Part shown: piece after piece, positions 1 to 11,154 of the stretch | Layout: every line of letters starts with the position of its first letter | Position numbering within the stretch: position 1 is the stretch's first letter | Assembly (NCBI GenBank): GCA_003290165.1 | Contig: QNQO01000830.1 | Location: 248,001-312,000, forward strand | Direction: 5' to 3' | Source of the DNA: Berberis thunbergii | Taxonomy: Eukaryota; Streptophyta; Magnoliopsida; Ranunculales; Berberidaceae | DNA: 64,000 nt | Notes under the pieces: generated by a model | Told to the model about the DNA's origin: nothing | Seen by the model: only the letters and a program-made list of their open reading frames with translations | Databases searched by the model: none | Made by a program: the position numbers and the translations under genes

Positions 1-502
1 GGTAGTGAGGTGTTTATGATCTCCTTTTAGAATGGAAGAACAATGAGGTCATACAAGACGTCAATTTGGTTGCCCCCAGTCGAAGCAGGTTCTTGACCAT
101 GGTACGGTATATTTTCGGGGTGTGGTACCCGTGATCTCCGACGTCTCTTAAGCTCTCCTGTCAGCCAACTTTTTATCTTCCATGGGGAGGTTTTCACTTT
201 CCTCGACGCGTTCTCGGGTTGGCGTTGGATTCTTTTTGGATCTCGGTCACTCTCGAGTGGCTACTGTCGATCCTGAATGAGTCTCTCCACTGCCCGCGCT
301 AGATGATTTATATGAAGCTAGATCTGATTTATGCGGGGTTGGATTAGTTCGACTATGTGTGGGGGGTATTCTCTGGCCGGAGGGTTGTGTGGTTCGACAT
401 TGTCGAGTGTTCGAGATCTGGTGTTGGTGACCATTTCTCGATACTTTGCTTAGCTAGAAAGAACTTTGTATGTTCATTTTACGGAAAACTTATCGTCATT
501 GT
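1..502 (-). mobile_element. Internal 5' region of Tat-type Ty3/gypsy element (left end outside window)
   Basis: This stretch lies immediately downstream (minus strand) of a primer-binding site and LTR, so it should be the 5' untranslated or gag-proximal part of an LTR retrotransposon that continues left of the window. No gag or pol motif could be read here and every frame is broken by stops. The assignment rests on its position next to the PBS and LTR, not on coding similarity. Confidence 0.5.
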
Positions 503-520
503 TCCCCACGGACGACGCCA
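503..520 (-). other. Primer-binding site of the left Tat-type element
   Basis: On the minus strand this reads TGGCGTCGTCCGTGGGGA. It is very close to the TGGCGCCG... primer-binding sites known from Tat-lineage Ty3/gypsy elements. It begins three bases after an LTR that ends in CATCA, the expected spacing. This fixes the element's orientation as minus. Confidence 0.65.
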
Positions 521-523
521 AAC

Positions 524-1117
524 TGATGTGTTCAGATATGTCATCGTTGATCTCGACGATCTCTAACCTGCAAAAAGGAGCAGTGGTTAAACCAGGAACC
601 ACCGTTGTGGTGGTTGAAGGCACTTCGATGATTAAGTCATATATTCATGCAAGGAAGAGTGAAGACTATATGTAAATTACAATGTTTATCTGTATCTTTT
701 TTTCTTACTTTCACCATTTCTTATAGTGAGTGTTCCCTCCTAACTATCCCTACGATCGAGGGCATGATGGAGGGAGGAGATCTCGCATAAGATCTCACTT
801 ATGCATGACTGAGTCTCTTTGGCACCTGGCTCTGTTTAGGACCCAATGCTTGACTGAGCTAAAAGCTAATTTTGTTCAAGTGGATCTCAGGCTTGTGACA
901 AGTATGAAATTCGTTGTTCGGGCCTTATTGTCCTGGGCCAAGCCCTAAGATCCGTGCCTCTTGTGCTGGCGTGTCATGGGACTGGGCACCTTACTTGCGG
1001 GCTAAACAACAGTTTGTTCATGGGTCCACTTGGGACTGCGTTGAAGCCTTTTACGTGCTAGGGTTATCCCATGCCATGTGTACTGTTGTGATCATATGAC
1101 TAATTGATGTTTCATCA
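524..1117 (-). mobile_element. 5' LTR of left Tat-type element
   Basis: Read on the minus strand, this 594-bp segment starts TGATGAAACATC and ends CACATCA, giving the perfect terminal inverted pair TGATG/CATCA. It shares blocks with the LTRs at 4312-4994 and 18463-19064, for example the GGAACCACCGT...GTGGT...GGCACT motif near 596-630 and the GATCA...TGATGTTTCATCA end. Its start directly abuts the HSP101 pseudogene reading frame, so it was inserted into that gene copy. The 3' LTR and its duplicated target site lie outside the window. Confidence 0.65.
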
Positions 1118-2009
1118 CTTCTTATATTCTTCCAAAGTAGTAGCACCAATGCACCTAAATTGTCTTCTAACCAACATTGGCTTAAACAGATTCGCAGCAT
1201 CCATGGAGCCTTCAATCCTTCCAGCACCCAACATAAGATGAATCTCATCTATAAACAAAATCATTTTCCCTTGAGCCTCTTCAACTTGTTTCAAAATCAC
1301 TTTCAACCTTTCCTTAAATTTTCCCTTGTACTTTGCTCCAACCACCCATGCACCCGTATCTAATGTGATAAGCCTGACATGAGCAAGATTGCTAGGAACA
1401 TCTCCTCCAACTATCTTTAGAGCAAGTCCCTTAACTACGGCTGTTTTTCCAACCCCGAGCTCAGCAATAAAACCTAGTTGTTTTTAGTCTTTCTTGAAAA
1501 AATCCTCACAACCATTCTAATCTTCTCGTCTCTACCAATCACTAGATCGAGCTTCCCAGCTCGTTCAACAAGATCACGCTCATAAGTTTTCAATGCTTGA
1601 AAATTCCCGTCAAACATTCTCAACCTTTTTTGTTATCCATGTAAGTTTTTCACCTCTGTTTTCACTGTTTTGTTGCTCACACCAGCCTCTTTCAAAGCAT
1701 CCCCAATTTGGGAATCCTCCAGTAGACCCAGAATGAGTTGATCAAGAGCTGGGTTAGTGTCCTTACGATTCTTTTGGTGATCTTGGGATCAACGAATCAC
1801 TTTGGCGAATGTAAAACTGGGAGGGATTTCATTTGGAAGAGGTGTTGTGATGGGATTTTCTTTAAATATTGTTTGAGCACTCGTTCGAATGAGTTGGCAG
1901 CTTCGTCCCCACCAACTGCGTTGGAGATTGGTGGAAGGGGTTTTTGGGGGTGGAGTCCAATTCGCAAAACCCCATCACCACTAAGCAATGAGTGTCTAAG
2001 TTGGGACAA
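1118..2009 (-). pseudogene. HSP101: HSP101/ClpB-type chaperone pseudogene, N-terminal part
   Basis: Minus-strand frames recover pieces of a cytosolic HSP101 (ClpB-class AAA+ disaggregase) in the correct order. First comes the N-terminal Clp repeat region (GGDEAANSFERVLKQYLKK...PSQ, about 1990-1830). Then LDQLILGLLEDSQIGDALKE (about 1740-1690), the [17 protein letters not shown] segment (about 1590-1530), and the first AAA+ domain with the Walker B-like FIDEIHLMLGAGR and SMDAANLFKP motifs (about 1260-1170). Several frameshifts and stops separate them; the Walker A region (about 1465-1430) is damaged. Intact HSP101 proteins are about 900 residues; fewer than 300 remain. The copy stops after ATTLEEYKK, where the LTR at 1117 begins. 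It is a dead copy. Confidence 0.88.
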
Positions 2010-2138
2010 TATTGAAGTGTAGGGACAATATCGTTGCTTGAGACATGTCTGAGCTCGCGAGTCGAAAGTGTGGGATAGACATGTTTGTTGGAAGTTTGGA
2101 TTGTTTTGAAACTAGATGGAGAAGAAGGTCATACCTTT

Positions 2139-2445
2139 TTACAATTGGCAATTTCAGATGAAGGAGGTTGAAGTGGCGTACACATGAGTTGGACGTATAA
2201 CAAGCATTCAAGCATTTTTTAAGGCTTGTAACTCACAAGCCTTGCCTACACATTTGGCACCAACCTATGGGTATTCACATCGACCTAACACTAATGGTTC
2301 ACGTTTAGAACGAAATCCATTCAGTTTCACTTCGACTTTGATTCTTGTGTTTAGAACTAGACATAAATCGAAAATAAGTATTATGCAATGGTGCAATAAT
2401 ATTGTGAGATTTTGTCTAATTGTTTTAGTCCCACATTGAGTCGAA
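2139..2445. repeat. Direct repeat, copy 1 (~300 bp)
   Basis: This begins ACAATTGGCAATTTCA, runs through ACAAGCCTTGCCTACACATT and ends in GTTTTAGTCCCACATT. The same sequence recurs at 2667-2970 with scattered substitutions. The 525-bp offset suggests a tandem duplication whose remaining part (2010-2139 against 2520-2667) has diverged further. The 'tcccacatt' tail resembles ends of plant LTRs or small non-autonomous elements, but no family could be assigned. Confidence 0.7.
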
Positions 2446-2666
2446 GTAAAACATGTTATTGACATTTTGGGTATGCATAATTTAAGCATTGAAGAAAGGA
2501 AGGTCCGTGGAAGAAGAAGTTACCAGAGATTTCCAATAGGTATGGAAAGTGAATATTGGTCGTACGATCCTCCGTTAACGCCTACAACTCTTAGATATTT
2601 ATGAAGAAACGGGAGGCGCTCCAAGTGTGTGGATATGTCGGTTGTAGTTTGATGCGCGGGATCATG

Positions 2667-2970
2667 TACAATTGGCAATTTCAAAGGAAGGAGGTTGTAG
2701 TGGCGGACACGAGTTGGATGTGACAACAAGCATTTAGGCATTTTTTAAGGATTTTAACTCACAAGCCTTGCCTACACATTTGGAACCAACCTATGGGTAT
2801 TCGCATCGACCTAACACTAATGGTTCACGTTTATAACATAATCGATTCAATTTCACTTCGACTTTGATTTTTGGTGTTTAGAACCATATATACATCGAAA
2901 ATAAGTATTATACAGTTGTGCAATAATATTGCGAGATTTTGTCTAATTGTTTTAGTTCCACATTAATTAG
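2667..2970. repeat. Direct repeat, copy 2 (~300 bp)
   Basis: Second copy of the 2139-2445 repeat, same orientation, with the same landmarks (ACAATTGGCAATTTCA, CTCACAAGCCTTGCCTACAC, CGACCTAACACTAATGGTTC). Substitutions and small indels show the duplication is old. No coding content. Confidence 0.7.
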
Positions 2971-3009
2971 AAACAAAACGACTTATTTACATTTTGAGAA
3001 CACATAATT

Positions 3010-4306
3010 AAACATATTTTACATTAGGTATGAAAGTTTTGCATAATTACACATAGAATACAAAATTAGGTCTTGAATATTTGTTCAACTACGTTGACCA
3101 AGGTCAGACTTCCACATTCAATAAAGACCTAAATACCCTCAATAAGGGAGCATGTGACTTGCACGAGGTACCTAAAGTGCAGTTATAATAAAAACATAGC
3201 TATCCTTAATGCAACAAAACCGACCATTTATTTGTTGATGAGAAAATGGAGATTCAATTATTAGGTCTTATCCAAATGAAAAAACCATCTATGATTATCA
3301 ACAAGTATCTCGATGTGCGACTGAGCAGTGATAATTTATTCAAAAAATGTGTCTTTTTTCCATTCATCCCCTTCCCACCCTTCTCATTTGCCCTGCAACC
3401 TCCACTGTCATTTTTGTTGAATTCCACAACACCACCACCACCACCAAATCAACTTGACGACACCACCACTCTGCTAAAACCACCACCATTCCCATCCCAC
3501 CTCGTCTTGCTGAACCAACCTACCATACCCTGCAAGTTAAAAACAGTGCATGAGTTTGGTTTGATTGAACCCACCCAGCTTCCAACACACCATTGCCCCA
3601 AACCAACTCCCAACCTACAAGTAAATGGGTTAAACAGATAAATTAGAATAAATGGTCATATTGGTTAAAAGTATAGTAATGTTTGATTTGATTCATGGCA
3701 ATTATAGACGAGTATTTATAATTGGAAATCAAATCCATTTTTACAATAGGTGAATTAAGGTTGATCTTTCAAGATTAACAAAGATCGCAGATGGCTAAAT
3801 CATCATAGAACAAATATATGAATATATTTTCTTTTTAATACAAAACCCTCATGAGTCTCACAAATATTTGATTAGCATTATGAGTTATTGACTAAGCAAA
3901 GTGAAAAAAGTTTTTTTTTCCTTTAGTGCAAAACAAAATTTTAAAAATTGGTAATTGTTATTGAATTGAGAGTTTTACCCGTGTTTTTTTTTATTGGAAT
4001 TGAATACATAATTGTTCGCGAACTAAAAGTTGATCTTTCCGGGATCAACCAAAATCACAGATGGCTTATTACTTTGGAGAAGGCCTAGTAATAAAATCTT
4101 CATTTTTCTCATCAAAAAACAAATTGTTTCTTTTTACTATAATTGTGTAGCACCTATGTCACATGCTCCTTTACCAGGGGTATTTTGGTATTTACCGATT
4201 GTGAGAAGTCTGACCTTGGTAAGTGTTGTTGAACAAACAATCAAGGTCAATTTTGTATCCAATGTCTAATTATGCAAAACTTTTGTACCCAATAAAAATG
4301 TATAAA
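3010..4306. mobile_element. Long-TIR foldback/MULE-like non-autonomous element (~1.3 kb)
   Basis: About 165 bp at 3015-3180 is inverted at 4130-4300. Shared blocks in matching order are AAAGTTTTGCATAATTA, GATACAAAATT, CAAGGTCAGACTTC and GGAGCATGTGAC. The TIRs therefore bound about 1.29 kb. Inside, a proline-rich frame (3246-3641) looks like low-complexity translation and not a gene, and a short internal direct repeat (GTTGATCTTTC...CAGATGGCT) occurs near 3760 and 4030. Long TIRs and the lack of transposase suggest a non-autonomous MULE or foldback element. No clear target-site duplication could be set. The right TIR abuts the Tat-type element at 4312. Confidence 0.6.
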
Positions 4307-4311
4307 CTATG

Positions 4312-4994
4312 TGATGTAGTCGATTCCTGTTCTCCTTGTCGTTTAACTAGATATGCATAGGTAACAAACGTAAGCCAAGAACCACCGTGTGGTGGCCGAT
4401 GGCACTCCGATGCTTAAGTTAGATAAGGCTTAGGACGGGGCTTAAAATTGCAAACTGGGATTATGTAGCTTACATCTAATTCATTGACCTTATCTCCCTT
4501 TTATAGTGTAGGAGTCCCTGCTCGGCTAGGTCTTTGGTAGCGTAGTTTAGGGAAATAGATTTTGTTGTAGAGATCCTTCCTAATTGGGAGATGTCTATGT
4601 GGGATAGTTTCCCTACACCACTCATGTTCCTAGATCTGCAGGAGAGGTTTTTCTTTCTGAGTTTTTTCCATGCAAGGAAGTTTCCTAGCAACACTTATAC
4701 TCTAATATATGTTTCCTAGTATGATCCAATGTGTTGCTAGCTTACCTATCTTGGGTAGATCTTTCAAATACTTGCCTTGGAGGTCTTATGAGTATTGGGC
4801 TTGACTGCGTGTCATGTGAGCTTACTGGCTCATTGCAACTCGAACCCGACTATCTGGATTCTGCCAATGATTGGTTTAGTGTTGTTTGGGCATTGCTGGA
4901 TTGAGCGTGCAATCGGGCTTGCTTCGCTCTGTTGACGAGATTATCATGACACGTGTACGGTGTTGATCAGAGGATGTATTGACGTATCTTATCA
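4312..4994 (-). mobile_element. 3' LTR of the Tat-type element
   Basis: The minus strand starts TGATAAGATACGTC and ends GACTACATCA. It aligns along most of its length with 18463-19064. Shared blocks include GATGCTTAAGTTAGATAAGG, CTTATCTCCCTTTTATAGTG, CATGCAAGGAAGTTTCC and GACGAGATTATCAT. TGAT.../...ATCA ends fit an LTR, and CTATG sits just outside. Confidence 0.72.
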
Positions 4995-5288
4995 ACTACT
5001 CCCTCGAGTTAGTGAGTCGTCTTATTGGTACACTAGGTCATTTCATGAAGCAGCTGTGTAGTCATGATGATTGAGTCTGAGTGATTACCTCGAGCGGGGA
5101 ATTGCATGAATTGAGTGTGCACCAGCTTGAAAGCAGGAAAGGCGGGAGTTCTGTTTTCTATATAGATCTCCTGCCTGTGGAGTATAGTTCTTTTACTTTT
5201 TCGATCTCAAAGATTATGTTTTGTCGTGTTGTCTATTGTGCTTTTGACTTTGCTTATCCTTTGTATTCGAAAGCTTGTAATTTCTCTC

Positions 5289-7756
5289 ACGGTGGGTCAG
5301 GATCAGCTTTTTGATGAATTGTTCGCCAAAGGCCATAAGTTTTTTGTCGAGAGGTTTCTCTCTGAATCTAATCTGGAAGTCCTCCGTAAGACGTACGGGA
5401 TTCCTGATGATCTGGTGCTCTACAATTTTGGGGGTCGATCTGACGCCATTGTACCCTCCTGAGGGGTTTACATGTATTTATCGAGGTATGTTTCAATCGA
5501 GTGTCTACTTTCCTGTTATCAACTAGATATAGGAGTTTCTGGCATACCTCGGCATTGCACCCGCTCAACTTGTGACGAACAGGTATAGGACTTTGATTTC
5601 CATTTTGATTAGGGTTAAGGACGTTGGTGTCTGAGTGTCTTCGAGGGCGATGCAATTGCTCACTTATTCTCGGATAAATGAGCACATTGTGTGTGTGTTG
5701 ACGTCGTCAGATTGCTTTGGCAAACTGCTTAATGATTTTAAATCATAGCAGAAGTTCTATTTCATGGCTTCTGCGGACTCCATGTACTTTGAGCTTGCTG
5801 GTTGTTCGGTCGAGCGTGAATTCAGACCACTGAGTAAGTTGACTCCTTTTCTGATCTTGCTTGTGTTAACTGCATATTTGATTGACTTGTTGTGGTTTTG
5901 CAGGGAGATTATCTACTTCACCTATTTCTACTGAAGATTAAGCAACTTTGGATGTGTTCCGGGACATGCCTCGTCTAGAGGTAGAAGACGTCGTTAAGCT
6001 TTCTAATGTTGAGTGCAGTGGCCTATAGGCTCATTGGCACGTGGCTCTCATTGTGTTTCGAGTGAATAAACCAAAGCCTAAAGGTGCGTTTATTTTGCGG
6101 AAGAGAAAGCTTTCCAAGATCAAGTATTCAATCCCTTTAAAGAGGGCAGAAATAGATGAGGCGCTTCGTTCTCCTGTGCATCCGAATAGGTCTCGTGCTT
6201 TATCTAGGTCAGTCCACAGGCGTCTGTCCTCGTCCGAAGGACGTGATGCTGTCGGGCAAAAGCTTGGTAAGACTGTTGTTTCTGAGGGGCGTGATGCTCA
6301 GGCTGTGGGCCCTATCTCCCTTCCTAACTTGGAGAGGAAGTATCTACAAATGGTTGGCACTGAGGATATAACCAAACTGAGCTCCAAACAGGCAGAGTTT
6401 TTTTAATAGAATACTGCTACAAGCGGGCATGGAAGCTTCAGATGGTCGTCTTTTTCAATAAAGGACTTTGAAATCCGCCTTTATCTGGATCATGAACTTG
6501 TCGAATAGTCGTCTGATCGCCGGTGTTGTCGTGAAGGGTCCCATTTTTGTCGTCTGTATTGTGTTCCATCTTGTTCCCATCCCCATATTCAACTGAGGAC
6601 ATGTCCAAGGAATAATTCACTTCCCTCTTCACCGTTAACTGATTTTGGATTGGCGCGTGAAAGAGAGCTGGTTGTTGCGGGCAAAACTAAAGTTGTTGAT
6701 GAGGGCTCGATGTAGTGAAAATGGCTAAGGGTGGTACTGAGGTGATTCTGATTTCGATTGATCTTTATCCGGATGCGCGGATCAGTCTGTTTGCCCTAGA
6801 TGTAATAAGGATGAACAACCAAACTTAGCATCAGGAGGTTGACATCTCATACGCTGCAAGGAAGCATATCAGCAGGTGGAATGACTAGCTGGCAAACTAC
6901 ACTCTGGAGCCAGTGGGAGAAACGCTAGGAGGGCGTTTAGATAAATGGCAGAAACATTCTGTGCAGGGGATGTCATATCTTAATCAAGTGGCCGCAACTG
7001 GAATTGGAGTCGGGGCCGCTCGTGAGAGAGTGTATACCATGGAGTGAGTCTTTGCAAACTTGCAGAAGTCATACTCTGACGCTCTCCACGAGATTGAGTT
7101 GTTTAAGAAGGAACTTGAAGCTTTTTCATATACTGAAGCGGAGTCCAGGTTTATTAGGTCGAGGCTCAGGAGGCTCGCTTGAAGACGCTTGAATTTGACT
7201 TGGCGAGGCCAGTGTCCACAAGGGATCGATTCGAAAAATAGTTGAACCTTGTCCATCATGACTTGCAGCTTGCCCGTGAGACTGTGGCTAGAGTGCAGGT
7301 TGAGCTGCAAGCTTTGCATGCTAAGAGGATAAAAAGGAGTCCGAGTGGACTGTTCGATGTGAGCAGTTGGAGGCCGACATTGAGTTCACTGCCAAGAGTG
7401 CGCAGACCGCTAGATAACAATTCCTTTTGGCGCAGAGTGAGTTGAATATCGCCAATGATAAGCTGGATGTTGAGCAGTCCAATTTCGAAATCCTATCGAG
7501 CGAGTTAGAACAACTGAAGTAGGAGCTCGCTGAGTCAAGAGGGCGCGAAGATAAGCTTATCAAGGCCCAGGGCATGTTTGAATTCAGCAGAGTCGTGCAT
7601 GGAAGGCTAGAGTTGTTGCATTTGATGAAGGAGAAACACCCCGACTGGGATCTCTCCTATTATAAAGAGATTGCATATGCAAAGTTTGAAGCGCCCTCTG
7701 ATTTGTATGAAGAAGAAGCTGGTCATGATGAAGGGATCAAGAGGTAGCACCTCCAA
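5289..7756 (+). pseudogene. Antisense ORF of Tat-type element (gypsy-type 'putative transposon' domain plus coiled coil)
   Basis: The plus-strand frames encode a protein antisense to the retrotransposon. The N-terminal part (QDQLFDELFAKGHKFF, YGIPDDLVLY, PPEGFTCIYRGMFQS) matches the domain annotated in plants as 'putative gypsy-type transposon', which often precedes coiled-coil sequence. A second copy at 17898-18450 starts with a good ATG (MAGRDQLFEELF), whereas here the same codon is ACG. Downstream are a basic segment (6041-6406) and a heptad-rich region (about 7000-7560) read in several frames. Stops and frameshifts are frequent. The function of such antisense ORFs is unknown. Confidence 0.65.
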
Positions 7757-7799
7757 ATGTGTCTCCTGCTTCTTCCCCTACTAAGTCAAGTTCTGTTGT

Positions 7800-8239
7800 A
7801 TCTGATGAGGAGTGAATCTTGTATTTGAGTTTGCCAATGAATAATACTTTGCACTTGTTTGTCTTCATTTGCTTTTCTTGCTAGCTTTTACCTGTTTTGT
7901 CTTATTTTGACATTAATTGTCAGACGATGAACTTTACTAGTCTAGGAAACTTATGTTTGATTCGCTGTTGGGAGCTTTGATTTCTTGTGCTGCAACAGTT
8001 TGTGCAGATCTGGTCAAACTCCTTTTTAGAGCTCAGGGAGTGTAGTACACCCTCTATCTGGTGGCTTGGTTGTTTGTTGGACCAACAATTGTTGTTGCTG
8101 TTATAAGAGTATTAGTCAAACTGTGGTCCCAGCGCTTGCACTCTTGTAGATGATCAGACAGTGGTCCTTGCGAGTCGTCTAGGTCGAGTTTTCAGAACTC
8201 TGACTGGACTTTTGACTCGTCTTTGTTTGCTATTCGTAG
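7800..8239. other. 3'-UTR-like spacer of the Tat-type element
   Basis: This region follows the antisense ORF stop and leads into tandem repeats. It has no coding signal in either strand. Its last part (from about 8110) already shares motifs with the repeat array (GTCAAACTGTGGTCC, CAGACAGTGGTCC), so the array may begin earlier as a decayed edge. Confidence 0.4.
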
Positions 8240-8990
8240 AATAGGCTTAATTGGACCAAGGGTGTTATCGCCAATTATGACTGACTAAACCGAGGTCAGG
8301 TTTTGGTGACCATGGTGGTCTCTGGCAAGCCATATTGATCAGGCGTCGAGGGCAATGACTAGACTCCCACTTTCCAACCCATCTTGATTCGTTTGTGGCA
8401 GACTAGGAATTGGAACGAGCCAACAATTATCATCATTAGTCGTTCTGACTAAACTTTTGGCAGGGGTTCAGCGATCATTGTCTATAGTTGACCAATGATC
8501 CCTGGCAAGCTGTCTCACCAAGCTACATTGTCACTGAGTAAGCTCCCACTTTCTAGGCCTTTGGAATTCGTGCACAGCGAACTAGGCTTTGAGCAAACCA
8601 GAAGCTATCGCCGTTGGTCATCACTGACTAAGCTTTGGTCAGATTCAGTCTATATTGCCCATATATATGATCCCTAGCAAGTCGTCTCGATCAGGCATCA
8701 GAGCACTGACTAAGCTGTCACTTTCTAAACCTTTGACACCAGTTTAATTTGACAGACTGGGCGTTAGAGCGCACCAAAAGCTATTGTCATAGGTCGAAAC
8801 CTACTAAGCATTGGTTAGGTTCGACGACCATTATCTGTAGTTGGACAATGGCCCCTAGCAACCCATCTCGGTCAGGTATTACAAACATTGACTAAGCTCC
8901 CTCTTTCTAACCCATCGTTGTCCACTTCTGGCAGGCTAGGTGTTAGAGCGGACCAGAAGCTGTTGTAATCAATCGGAGCTAACTAAACTT
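8240..8990. repeat. Tandem repeat array, ~177-bp unit, about four copies
   Basis: Each unit contains the landmarks 'cTcCCACTTTCTAaCC', a 'GCAGACTAGG...GAGC' block, 'AGAAGCTaTTGTCATnGGTC', 'CTGACTAAgCTTTGGTCAG' and 'GTTGACCAATGaTCCCTaGCAA'. The CCCACTTTC landmark recurs near 8366, 8545, 8718 and 8898, i.e. every 173-180 bp. Copies are strongly diverged. Its place between pol-side sequence and the antisense ORF matches the hypervariable 3' UTR tandem repeats known from Tat/Ogre elements. Confidence 0.72.
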
Positions 8991-10263
8991 TGGTCAGAAT
9001 AAGATTTACTGGGGTGTAAATCTGACTTGGGTGTCCTGATTTACTTAATTCGCCTGGTGGTTTGATTCCAGTATAAGTCGAATCGATTGATCAGACTAAT
9101 AATAGTTTGACTGACTTTAATGGACAACAATTGAATAATAGTGGAGCTGATGCCCTGAATTTGGTGATAACAATTTGTAGGCACGTTTCTTATTTTGTGG
9201 GTGATCGTGGCCTTTGCTGTTTGTTCTTTTGCGTGTACTGGGTCGAATCTAGCAGGGCATAAGCTTGGGCCTATTAGTTGAGGGCCCAATTAGAAAAATC
9301 TTTATGAATCAGCATGGCAGGGATACGACGCATTCTGCAAAACGGTTCAGTATCGATTACTCCCCCAAAATTAGTTGGGCTGCTTGCATGGTCATTAATT
9401 CAAAGGATGTGGACTTGTGCAGTTGCAATTGGAACCATTGTTTTCTCGATTTCCCGTACGACATTTAATGCTGAAGTAACTGCTTGTTGACACATATTCG
9501 TGAGCCATTTCACCTATATATGGCGGGCTATTCTGCATTCAAACACTGCAATGAGAATAGTAGAGTATGTTGATCAAATGCATCTTATCAGAGAGTTTGC
9601 TTTGGATTTTCCAAAGGCTGAAGAAAGATCTCCCTCACTGAAGTCTTTGAATTTTCTGACATTTGAGCCGATGAGTCTTGATAAGACTTGCTATTATGTG
9701 GTGTCGCCTGGGTGGACATCTGGTTGATCCCGTGAGATCTTGTAATATCTTCTAACACTGTGAAGAAGAAGTACGGAATGTTCCTTAGGGGATAGGTTTG
9801 TTTTTCATCTTCTGCGCCTCTCGAGTTCCCATTCGCCACTACTGTTGGGTGATAGCACCAACAATTGGTTTACGACATTTGTCCACTCTGGGTTTCATGC
9901 GTGATGCCCCAACCGGAAGGCGGGTTGGCTTGGCGGAGTTGTGATGAACGCGGCCTTCTTTCCAGTGACGTTAGCTCAGCCGCATTTCAAATACTCCTGT
10001 CTTCATTTTGCTATAGTTTCCGTCCCTTTCTGCAGGGTAGTCCAGCGGGTTGAAGACGTATGTGTTTCATTTCGAGGCTCATGTTGCCACTTTTGAATCA
10101 TGTCTGCAAGGTGATTTGACAGAATAATGAATTGAGTGTTTTACTTCGTTTTCTGTCACAGACGCTTTACTTTAACCACCTTCTCTTCTGGAAACGAATT
10201 AGCATATTTGAGTCTCTACGCTAGTTTCAGCAGATAAATGCTTGCATCAGATTTAAATACTTG
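8991..10263. other. Unassigned internal sequence of the Tat-type element
   Basis: This lies between the tandem repeats and the nested CACTA element. Frames up to 75-83 residues exist on both strands, but none shows a reverse transcriptase, RNase H or integrase motif. It may be remaining 3' UTR or rearranged pol. The final three bases (TTG, 10261-10263) are the target-site duplication of the CACTA element. Confidence 0.35.
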
Positions 10264-11127
10264 GACTACAACATATATAGGATATGATGACATGTTTTGC
10301 ACGTCGTCTAATGCTTATGATGACATCCATCGACACGTCAAGGAATCAAGATTGTTATATGTGGTGCATTCTATGATGTGCATTTTGCGTCATCGAATCA
10401 TGTCCTTATAGGTGTACAACGACTTAAGTTGCACCTCATAAGAATTTTCAATGACGCCGTTGGCAAGTCGTTGGAAAGATGAAGCAACGAGTCATTATGC
10501 AAGACGTAGTTGATGAATAACGACGTGTTGATCAAGACTTAACTAATTGCTAAGGGCGTGTAATGCACAACACCATATTGTGAATGACGACGCAGAATGC
10601 ATGTCGTCAAATAGTTTGCTAAAATATAAAATTATATATATATCCACTTCAACCTTGTCTCTGTACCCCATTAGTACACCCTCAATCTTTTGCCCAAGCA
10701 ACGATACACCCATCTCAACCTCAATCTTTCTCTACAACGCCCATACACACTATTCAAACTTATACACACTCATTTGCACCAACCGCAATTTCTTCCCTAT
10801 ACATACTATATACAAGTACTTTGAGACTTCAAAAAAACCAACAAATAATCAAGGCTTAGAAACTTCTAAAAAATAAATAAACAAATAGTCACTATTGTGA
10901 AGGAGTTTCACCATTATAATTAGACAAAGTATTCTACAAGGATCATTCCATGTTTTAACTATGAAAACTAAAATGCTAAGTTATTAACCAAACTCGAACT
11001 CGAAGTAAACAAGGAGTAAATTTCTGGTTGACAGTGTCTTCAATGTATTCCTTGTTCCAAGAAACGAAAAAATGATGAGGCCAATTATGCTTTATCATTC
11101 TGCAGGAGAATAGAAAAAAAAGAAAAA

Positions 11128-11154
11128 ATTATATATATATATATATATATATAC
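11128..11154. repeat. (AT)n microsatellite
   Basis: An uninterrupted alternating AT run of roughly 24 bases followed by ACAC inside the CACTA element. It is a likely length polymorphism. Confidence 0.85.

Noticed and set aside
3246..3641. 131-residue proline-rich frame
   Set aside because: It lies inside the foldback element, its composition follows CCA/ACC repeats and no start context or domain supports a gene.
5368..5685. 105-residue minus-strand frame
   Set aside because: Reverse-strand shadow of the antisense-ORF copy; no retrotransposon motif.
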